16,974 nt of DNA, taken from Cruorifilaria tuberocauda (taxonomy: Eukaryota; Nematoda; Chromadorea; Rhabditida; Onchocercidae). Under the pieces are notes generated by a model. It worked only from the letters and a program-made list of their open reading frames with translations, did no database searches and was not told the DNA's origin. Location of the stretch: positions 1 through 16,974 of the forward strand of contig JABVXU010000877.1 of NCBI GenBank assembly GCA_013365365.1. The letters are read 5' to 3'. Below, piece by piece: positions 1 through 7,708 of this stretch (position 1 is the first letter of the stretch; every line of letters starts with the position of its first letter). The translations under genes and the position numbers were made by a program.

Positions 1-480
1 ACCGATCAAATCCCTCTTCACAACATCTACGATCACCTCGGGACCTGATTGACTGTCCTGCAGGGTTTCAGACTTTCATTCCTGAAAATGAAATCTCTCT
101 GAGCACCTGTCGAACACTTCAACTCACTCAGCTGACGTTGCTATGATCGGTGTGCAGATTGATGGAAGCTTGTGGATAGCTTTCCTTTCATCTATTCAGG
201 TCTGGCCCGGAAGTCTGAGAGCAAGGAAAAGAAGTGGAAGAGGAAAGACCGGGGGGTGGGAGATCTGTTTACGAGGGGGCGTGATATGTGACGTAGGGGT
301 ACGACTTGCAAAGAGCGCATGAAACCACTGAGAGATGAATGGGGAAGTGCAGAAGTGTGTGGGCGACACGTGGAGAGGTGCACGCATCTCTGAGAACATG
401 CACATGGGTAATGACAACGGTGGAATAGAACAGTTCTTTTCATGAGAATGAGATGTCCCATGGAGATGACATCAAAGTGT
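1..480. other. GC-rich island at the left edge
   Basis: This stretch is clearly richer in G and C than the rest of the window, with runs such as GGGGGG near 252 and GAGGGGGC near 273. Stops are rare, so reading frames are open in several phases on both strands. The + strand frames 3-146 and 92-322 and a minus frame at 192-485 overlap each other. The island may be the end of a gene plus flanking sequence, or part of a dispersed element. I do not recognise it. Confidence 0.6.
3..146 (+). CDS. possible terminal exon of an unrecognised gene (5' part outside the window)
   Basis: Frame 3 is open from the window edge to TGA at 144-146 (47 codons). It reads like ordinary soluble protein, with segments such as PRDLIDCPAGFQTF and IPENEISLSTCR before the final LTLL. 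There is no start codon, so it would be the 3' end of a gene lying to the left. A splice acceptor at the CAG ending near 70 would give a shorter exon in the same frame. An overlapping frame (92-322) and a minus-strand frame are also open because the DNA is GC-rich, so the choice rests mainly on composition. No family is recognised and no AATAAA follows closely. Confidence 0.3.
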   Translation, partial: RSNPSSQHLRSPRDLIDCPAGFQTFIPENEISLSTCRTLQLTQLTLL

Positions 481-829
481 TTCAAATTTTACAAATAATG
501 ATTCATAGAAAGATAAAGATTCGAAAATATTTGGGATTGGAGATTAAGGTCAAGAGATTTTACGACATTTCGGGTTTCCCGACAGCAGTCGTATACTAAC
601 CTTCGTCCATGTACAGATGTTTTACCCAGGATGATTAAATGCATAGCAATCAAAATGAGCTAATGAAAACTTGAATCAACAATTCATTTAACGGTTTCTT
701 GACTGTATTTCAATTTTTAATAGTAACCCTACATTACAAACATTCCGAAAGTTTATCATTTATCAACTAAAGATCATAACAGAATTTACGGCTGCGTCAC
801 TATTCACTCTGAATTCACGGCATTTGTAC
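481..829. other. non-coding stretch, nothing supported
   Basis: AT-rich sequence without a credible exon. The only notable element is the short hairpin word at 574-588 (TCGGG-TTT-CCCGA core), which recurs near 7415. Confidence 0.5.
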
Positions 830-1115
830 TACTTCTTGTGCTGCTATGTCACTATCATCCATATCATTTCCTGTATTGCTGCGTGAATATCATCCACGTT
901 TTTTCTTATACGGCCACGTGACTACCGTATATGCTATTTATTGTACGACCACGTACTACCGTATATGCTATTTCTTGTACGGCCACGTGACCACCGTATA
1001 TACTATTTGTTGTACGACCACGTGACTACCGTACATAATATTTCTTTCACGGGACTACCAGCCGTTCTGTTTCTCGTATGGATGTGTGACTGATATCCAC
1101 AATATTTCTTGCACT
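830..1115. repeat. degenerate 35-bp minisatellite with CACGTG cores
   Basis: A unit of about 35 bp recurs. Its core CGGCCACGTGACTACCGTAT (or CGACCACGT...) begins at 911, 946, 980 and 1015, followed by a TATGCTATTTCTTGTA-like part. More diverged copies continue on both sides: near 843 and 877 (GCTGCGTGA..ATCATCCACG), and near 1050 and 1078 (GTGTGACTGATATCCACAATATTTCTTG). Three of the four central copies keep the palindrome CACGTG; the second has lost two bases there. Copies are best conserved in the middle and decay outward. Confidence 0.85.
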
Positions 1116-1257
1116 TTTAATAAAACATTTCATCAATTATTCAAATTTATATCTATGTAAATTAAATCGCAAGTCGAATAAGTTTAAATGCTTCGTATCC
1201 ATATTTTCCAATTCACATTTAAGAATTCATTAACGAAGATGGTCGGTTATTGCTGTC

Positions 1258-1259
1258 AG
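1258..1259 (+). other. possible spliced-leader or cis splice acceptor
   Basis: GCTGTCAG ends at 1259, 23 bases before the ATG at 1283 and preceded by pyrimidine-rich sequence. In nematodes such a site just upstream of the first ATG is often a spliced-leader trans-splice acceptor. It could equally be the acceptor of an intron in the 5' untranslated region. Confidence 0.35.
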
Positions 1260-1282
1260 TAGTGAAGTAACATAAGGCGCTT

Positions 1283-3471
1283 ATGGCGGGAGCTGTAATA
1301 AGGCCTTCAATGTGTAAAAGTAGAATTTTGAGAAAAGAACAAAAAATTAATTTAGTGAGTCTTGATCAGGTAATAAAATATTAATCTTTTCATTTCGCTT
1401 CGTAATATTTGAGCTTTATAAATAGATTAATTTGATTTAACGGTTTGAAATTTTACGATTATTGTACAATTAATGCTAAGGGACGATAATATCTACTTGT
1501 GATCCTCCAAAGATAATCTAATCTAAAAACTTTATTAGAAGTATGAACTGTAAAGAGGGCAATATTCATTCATAAATGATGTAAAGTATGGAAAGTTAAA
1601 TGAAATGAAGTAAACTAAAATGAAAAATTGAATTGAATTAATTTGGATTATTAAAAAATTCAAATCACTTACTTCATTAATTGAGGAAAAAAGTCAAATC
1701 AAATTTAAACTCTAATCATTATAAGCAAAAAATGGCGCATGAAACTACGCACACTTTTCAGCATTACACGAGAACGAGTTATTTTTAAATTTAAGTAATC
1801 AATCACAGAAGAATTATTCGGCTTATGTTTGTAGACTCATGTGTGTTTTGACGTGGAACAATTGACAAATGCAAAACAGGAAGTGAAATTGCAACGTTGT
1901 AAGAATATTCAGCATGATATTGCATGGCGTATGCGAACAAACGTACCCACTCAATATCTTATTAACCCATCCCGAGGTTTCATTCAAAATGATGAACCTA
2001 TTACGGTAATTAATTAGTGCTAATTAACATTAATTAATATTTTCCTTCAATATTTCTATCGGAATTGTTTGCAGTAATTTAAAATTTGACGATTAGTTCA
2101 AATGATAATCACACTATCTCTTCTTTATTACTTGAATTAAACTTGATATATATGTGCTTTTAATAATTTAATCAGCTTATAAGTGAGAGTAATATAATTA
2201 ACTACTTAATTTTACTTATTTCAAGTTAATGTAAATGCTTCCTTTTTCCGCTTACAGTAATCTTTAATTACTGTAATTAAAATGATGGGGAAATTTATAG
2301 CTAACGATCGAATTGATAGAAAATAAGTTTCATCCCAATCATAAGCTAACACTTCAAGCGATAGCAATGATCGATGGATATAATGAACGTACAATTTGGA
2401 AGCATCAGAATGCTAAAAATTGTGATAAAGTACAAGTGATCAGACTGAAATTGAGTACAGTCTTGATAAATATCGAAATGTCCAAATATCAGGTTATCAA
2501 TTTCACAAAAAAAGAAGAGAGGCAAACAATCTCTTAAGAAAAAAGGCTCTTCCTTCAGTTGTCAGTTAAAACAGTATTAAATCATTAAAATGATTATCAA
2601 TCATATCACTGATAACAAATATATGTCATACCATTGATAACAAACATATATATATATTTATGTTATCAAATTATATTCCGCAAAAAAAGTATTTCAATGA
2701 AAATTTTTATCAAAGATTTCTTTAAAACAAAATAACAATGAATTGTAAGAAAGTTTTATTTTGAAGATTTATTCCAAAAATTTTCCAAAATAATTTGTTT
2801 CAAAATTTTTTAAATTTTAAAATCATCAAATATCATCGTAATTTCCCAACATATCATTATCACAATTATGATTTTTCATGATTACTGCGTGTGATCGGAT
2901 TCTTTTTTAAATTTTATTGATGAAATTTAGGAAGGAAATCTTACAAGGGAAGGAGAAACAGTGAAGAGTGTTGTTGAGAATAGTTCATCGACTGGATTAG
3001 AACGAATTAAAGAATTAAAAAAATTATTAAATACCTTGGAAGAAGATTTTAATAATACTCGAAAAAACGCTGAACGAACGAAACGTTTAAAAGCAGTCTT
3101 AGAGCAAGCTTTAGATTCACGGTAAATTAATTAATTTAAATTCGATATTTGAAATACATGAAAGTATCCTTTAATTAACTATTAACTATTAAATAAACCA
3201 GTTCATATTAGTAATTTTTGCTATTTAAAGGAATTTAAATTAATCTCAGATATGTTAATTTTATTAATTTTAGTACATTCTAACTTTTTAATAAATATTC
3301 AATCTATCTTTCAGCAAATTAACTTTAATTGAATTAAAGCGACGATTAATGGAATATGAGCAGAAAACGAAAATTTTACGACGAGAACTTGAGGAAAAAC
3401 AGGCGGAATTACAACTTTCGCAAAAATTACAAAAGAATAGCTCAAATCATTTAGCATGTCAAATTTCATGA
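1283..3471 (+). CDS. small coiled-coil protein, three exons
   Basis: The exons are 1283-1369, 2931-3121 and 3315-3471. They join in phase: exon 1 ends CAG|GTAATA in phase 0, exon 2 follows AAATTTAG and ends CG|GTAAAT in phase 2, and exon 3 follows TTTCAG and runs to TGA. The product is 144 residues. The first 29 are basic (start MAGAVIRPSMCK), then comes a Ser/Thr/Glu-rich linker. From about residue 52 to 134 there is continuous charged helix with leucine spacing typical of coiled coil (LERIKELKKLLNTLEEDF; LIELKRRLMEYEQK; LRRELEEKQAELQ). No enzyme motif, signal peptide or membrane segment is visible. It is probably a scaffolding or dimerising protein; I do not recognise the family. The 1,561-base first intron could hide a further small exon. 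Confidence 0.75.
1370..2930 (+). other. intron 1 of the coiled-coil gene
   Basis: 1,561 bases of AT-rich sequence between GTAATA and AAATTTAG. It contains a 74-codon open frame at 2313-2537 whose preceding acceptor has the wrong phase to be spliced in, and an inverted repeat at 2634-2669. Confidence 0.6.
2634..2669. repeat. inverted repeat with AT-rich loop
   Basis: TTGATAACA at 2634-2642 is the exact complement of TGTTATCAA at 2661-2669, separated by 18 bases, mostly alternating AT. A second TGATAACAAA-like direct copy lies upstream near 2610. It sits inside intron 1 of the coiled-coil gene. Confidence 0.7.
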
Positions 3472-3960
3472 AAACATTTATTTCATTTTTCAATAAATGC
3501 TAAATTTTAAACAGAAATGAAATTATTTTCTCTCTCAAATTACCTCTAATAAATCTCAATTATCATATTATCAATGTGGCGTTATTGTTCTACGTTATCA
3601 TTAAAAAGAAAACCATCATACTATTGAGGTGGATAAAGTTATTACCTTGATTTATTGAAATTAAAATAATTAAAGTTGGAATGAATAGTTTGAAGTTAAT
3701 TTTCTCGACATACTCATACTGAATTTCAAAAATAAAAAAAGTTTAAAATGTGAAAAGCTACTACTTTTACCTATATTTTAATTAATAATCAAGTGTAATA
3801 TAGGATTGAATGAATTGTGATGAAAACATTTATACGCTTTAATCAAACTTTTTTTTTATCATTTCATAATTGTGAATTAAGTGATGAAATTGGAAATTTA
3901 CTGAAAACAGTAGATTGGATAAACGTATATGACTGTGACGTATTACACGTTATGATACGT
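3472..3960. other. convergent 3' intergenic region
   Basis: 489 bases separate the stop codons of two convergent genes. For the minus-strand gene, candidate poly(A) signals are ATTAAA (complement of 3838-3843) and AATAAA (complement of 3651-3656). A + strand frame starting at 3817 runs into the antisense of the minus gene's last exon and is not supported. Confidence 0.5.
3492..3497 (+). terminator. polyadenylation signal AATAAA of the coiled-coil gene
   Basis: AATAAA begins 20 bases after the TGA at 3469-3471, a normal spacing for a short nematode 3' untranslated region. Confidence 0.6.
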
Positions 3961-5748
3961 CTAGATAAGCGGCTCTTCGGCTTCATCATCAATTGTCGGC
4001 TCATCGTTCGTCTCATAAACCTTGCATTTATTCTCGGTAATTTTAACATGCAAATTTGAATAGTTTACAGCATTGAGCGGTTTTTGATCGTCCATTTCAT
4101 GAATTGATTTAATCTGTTCCGCTTCTTTTTCTATTTCCAATTTATTTCTCTTCAAATAAATTAATTTCTTTTTAAAATGATAATATCTTTGGAATAACAT
4201 ATTGGAATAGTAATTTGGAATAATAATTTTAATACCGAAATAAGAATTTCATTTACTCATCAATTAAGTTGAGAAAATTCAGATAATGATTAGTAAGTTC
4301 CCACTGATAATTATAAGTATAATCAGTCATATGAATTGTTCTTTATCAGATAAGTATGATAAATGTAAGTTAAGTATTTGTCATGTAAATGAAGATGAAT
4401 AAATTTTCACGGAATGATACCTTACAGGCTTCATCAATATTACCCAAATTTTGAACTTTATTCATCGGTATGATATCTGTTCTCCTGTAATTAAAATAAT
4501 TTTAATTATCACTCAATCTGATTAGTCTGAAATCTGAAAGATATTGAAAGAAGGGGCTAAAAAGCCATCTTAATTTGAAAAATACTTGATATAATTATGT
4601 TTGAAGTCATTGTAACGTTTTAATTTTATAGTAATTAAGAGGAATGAAGAGAGTTTTGAAATAATCTTAAATGATTAAATTCCTGAAATGAAATTTATCG
4701 ATTGAATGTTTCCGATCACTCACTCTTTATCACTTCCATCAGACCAATCAATTTGAGTTTGATCATCTCTCTATAATATGAATAATGATAATATTCTAAT
4801 TTTTTTCTTTATCACTTTTTAACTATTTAAAAAATTTTTCTCTTAAACATTACAAATCATGTTCGAGAATTATCTTTGAATTTATTCTCGAATTCTCGAA
4901 AATTTTTTCTTAGCTTATAGTAGTAATTCATCTAATTGCTAAAATAAAAGTTCTTTTTAAATTTATAATCAAAGCAAATTGTTAGCTCTTCTAATGTTCC
5001 ATTAAAAACCTGAAAATACCAGAAGGTATGGAATACCTTTATTAGCTTAATCTTATTGCGTATGGTAATTATCAATTTAAATTTAGGTATAATTTTAAGC
5101 TAATGATTTTTTCTTCATATTCATAGTGATTAATTAATTAGCACTCTAATTAAAAATAAGCAATGATCAATTTTAGTAAAAGAAAAAAGTTTAAAGCATG
5201 CGAAAAAAAAACGATACACTTTGAACAATTCCTCCCATTGCGACCATTTTAACAGCTTTTTTTAAAAAGTTTTTATTTTTTGCTTTCTCTTCCTTTAAAT
5301 TATTCTTCTCTTTCTGCAATACATTTCATTATCATTATCGTTTTATTAATTATTGCTAGTAATTACTTCTTTCTTTTGTTTTTGTAGTTAAAATTTTTAA
5401 AAATTATTTTCAAAAATTTAATTCAAAAAAATTCAAACAATTATTTAATCTGTTTTACTTTTGAAATTTTGAAAATGATACTTTTTGCTTAATTATTTTA
5501 AATTAAACACTTTCCTCATATAATCATTGATATGAAATTATATAATTTAGGTGACAAACAGTTTTCCGTCGATTTGATTGTTTGATATTTTGTGCTGTGA
5601 GATCAGTGCCTGAATCGATGACTGTTTTTGCTAGCGTTGTATTTATAATTATTTCAGATTTATTCTTATTCTTTTTAATTTTCTTCTTTTTAAAACAACA
5701 CATTTGTAGGAATGATAAAATTATCGATACAAATAAACTTTGTGCCAT
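3961..5748 (-). CDS. small single-pass membrane protein with acidic tail, five exons
   Basis: Read on the minus strand, the exons are 5771-5560 (ATG at 5748), 5255-5220, 4770-4724, 4484-4421 and 4149-3961 (stop TAG). Phases agree throughout: 0, 0, 2, 0. The clearest junctions are AAAGA|GTGAGT to TTACAG|G and TGTAAG|GTATC to TTTGAAG|AGA. The product is about 174 residues. It starts MAQSLFVSIILSFLQMCCF, a hydrophobic anchor, followed at once by a polybasic stretch (KKKKIKKNKNK); the positive-inside rule puts the rest in the cytoplasm. The remainder is hydrophilic and ends very acidic (DEPTIDDEAEEPLI), which recalls acidic sorting signals without canonical spacing. The family is unknown to me. 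The second exon is open in two frames, and the frame of exon 1 continues 5' of the ATG with more hydrophobic residues, so an upstream exon is possible. Confidence 0.6.
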
Positions 5749-5771
5749 TTTCCATAATATCCATGATAATA

Positions 5772-7089
5772 CTGTAAAAATTTGATATGAAATTAAGTGT
5801 GAAATAAATTTTAAATAATTTTTTGAAATTTAAAATTTTTTAAATTTACCCTAATAAATGAATTGTTTTTTTTTGTCGTTTTTGAGAAGTTTGTAGAGAA
5901 ACAATTATTGTAAATGAAAATAAACAATTACTAAGCAAAGAAACAAAAAGGAAGCAAACGTCGTACAGTAAAAGTTTTTAAATTTGTTTAATTATTTCAG
6001 TAATATTTTTGGAATTTAATTACTTCTGATAGTTATTTCAAATGACTAAGTTGATAATTATATTAACGTGAAAAATATAATAATACCCTCGAGGTGATTG
6101 AAATTTTGCAATTCAATTTGCAATGTATTTGTTGACATTGCTCTAAAGTTAATTTTAATCCTTATTGTTGTAGCAATAAGAAGCAATAAATACTTTTTCA
6201 GAGGTAATTTTAAGAATTATAAAAGTTACACTAACAGATAATCGCCTATCATGCTTATATATATCATTTTGTTTTCAATTAGAAAAAAAAATGAATATGG
6301 AAATTTTTGATGAATACTTTGAATACTTTTTATTAAAGGTGTAATTGAGGCTATATCAAACACCTGATATTTTACTGAATATATTTAGACTAAAATACAA
6401 TATATCATAAGTATTTATATCCTATTAATTAGGCAATATTAAAAGTGCATGTGTCCTACATTCAATTTACAATTAAAAGTTGTAATTACGTAATCACTCA
6501 TTCGAATACATTTTATTTATTTTAATATTTTAAGTTAATTAATAAACTGAAACGCTCCAGATTAATTGAGAAGCTGTATTAATGGCGCATTGGTCACATA
6601 ACTTACTCTAACTTATCTATTTTCTTTTAGCTTACTTTTTCAAATTTAATAAATTTATAAATGTGATTGAATTAAAAAATTATTCTTGCAATAAATGTTT
6701 AATTATCATCAATTTCAGTATATATTAGGATAATCTGTGTAATTATGAATAAAAAAAGCGACAAATCATTTTCTCCGGTTTTCCGTTTTTTTTTTCCCGG
6801 AAGATATCAAATTCTTGAATTATTAAGCATTGAATTTATTCACTTTACTTTTTTTTATTTTTGCAAAGAGTGCAAAAGCCATGAAAGAGTATTTACTCAC
6901 TAAAGTTATAACTGAAATTTCTAGAAGACCTATGCTAAACATTTTATGATATACGAAGATTATCACTTCAATTCTTTTAATTATGAATATTACTTTACTT
7001 AAATCAAGTTTAGAAGTCTCATTTAAACTTTTAACTCATTAAACTATTTCATTTAAAAAGTTATTGCAACGTTTCATGTAATTTACATC
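5772..7089. other. AT-rich stretch with one weak exon candidate
   Basis: Mostly low-complexity AT-rich sequence. Upstream exons of the membrane-protein gene may lie here but none was clear. The only candidate feature is the mini exon listed at 6291-6338. Confidence 0.4.
6291..6338 (+). CDS. possible mini first exon
   Basis: TTTTCAATTAG, a good acceptor, ends 9 bases before ATG at 6291. The frame gives 16 codons (MNMEIFDEYFEYFLLK) and stops at AAG|GTGTAA, a usable donor in phase 0. This is the expected layout of a trans-spliced first exon. The next + strand exon-like stretch, beginning at 7096, can be joined in phase 0 and would then end at TAA 7210-7212. The stretch is short and AT-rich, so chance is a serious alternative. 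Confidence 0.15.
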
Positions 7090-7430
7090 GTTTAGGATGA
7101 TGTTGTCGTGGAATTTCGATACTGGTCGAGTCGTTCTGGAGGAGCACCGAATCAAGCGCTCATCTTTTTGGGAAGGAGGAATGAGGCCAACCCAAGCAGC
7201 CAAGCCAGTTAAACCGAGCCAAAGTCTTAAAATTGGTGAGAATGAAAAGATATAATTTGTAGACGCGAATGGTACCAAGGTAGATTATTGAAAGTCAGAT
7301 CCATGGACTATACAGATAACAATGAAGGGGATGTGGAGGATAATGGTACAGGACAATATCGTAATATACAATGACGGGGATTGACATTGTATACAGTTTG
7401 ACCTTTTCTCGGATTTCCCGACAGATGTCT
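7090..7430. other. GC-rich island with exon-like signals on both strands
   Basis: From 7096 to about 7235 the composition is near balanced, unlike the AT-rich flanks. On the + strand, CGTTTAG|G at 7095 is followed by ATGATG at 7097, 46 open codons (including KRSSFWEGGMRPTQAAKPVK) and the donor G|GTGAGA at 7236. On the minus strand, TTTTAAG ends just 5' of a frame reading LWLGLTGLAAWVGLIPPSQK, which ends at GAT|GTAAAT. Downstream, 7243-7374 has another + frame ending at TGA, shifted relative to the first. It may be a real exon, a broken gene or an old element; no family is recognised. Confidence 0.4.
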
Positions 7431-7708
7431 CTTTGAATTTCTTATTATTAAATTATGAAAAGATAGGAAAATTGTCATTTTTAATTTTTACAAAAATTTT
7501 TGTAAAATTTTCTAAAACAATTTCTTTTTTTTAAAAAAAAATTGTGCTCTCATTTTGCGTCCTTTTTTTTTGATTTCAATCTAAATTAAAATATTTGGAA
7601 AGAAATTGAAGGGAAATCTGCCAATAATTATTTTTATTGTTTCCTTTCTTCCTTTTTTTTTAAGTATAATTTTACAGTTTTTTTTTAAATTTATTTTAAT
7701 TTTGTAAA
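7431..7708. other. AT-rich 3' flank of the kinase gene
   Basis: Poly-T and poly-A rich sequence without a credible exon. It contains the kinase poly(A) signal at 7690-7695. Confidence 0.6.
7690..7695 (-). terminator. polyadenylation signal AATAAA of the kinase gene
   Basis: TTTATT on the + strand reads AATAAA on the minus strand, 13 bases past the stop codon at 7711-7709. This supports the placement of the last kinase exon. Confidence 0.6.

Noticed and set aside
192..485. 97-codon minus-strand frame in the left GC-rich island
   Set aside because: It is rich in His, Ser and Cys with no splice or start context. Competing frames are open on the other strand because stops are rare in GC-rich DNA, so no choice is justified.
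2313..2537. 74-codon + strand frame inside intron 1 of the coiled-coil gene
   Set aside because: The acceptor just before it (GATAG) would put it in a phase that does not match exon 1, and no clear donor restores the frame into exon 2. It is not expected to be spliced in, though composition is not wholly random.
3817..4059. 80-codon + strand frame
   Set aside because: Half of it is the antisense of the last exon of the minus-strand membrane protein, whose splice phases fit. The rest is AT-rich 3' flank with no splice context.
5582..5785. 67-codon + strand Phe/Ile-rich frame
   Set aside because: Mirror of the membrane-anchor exon on the minus strand. The minus reading has a strong acceptor (TTTTTACAG) and phase-compatible downstream exons.
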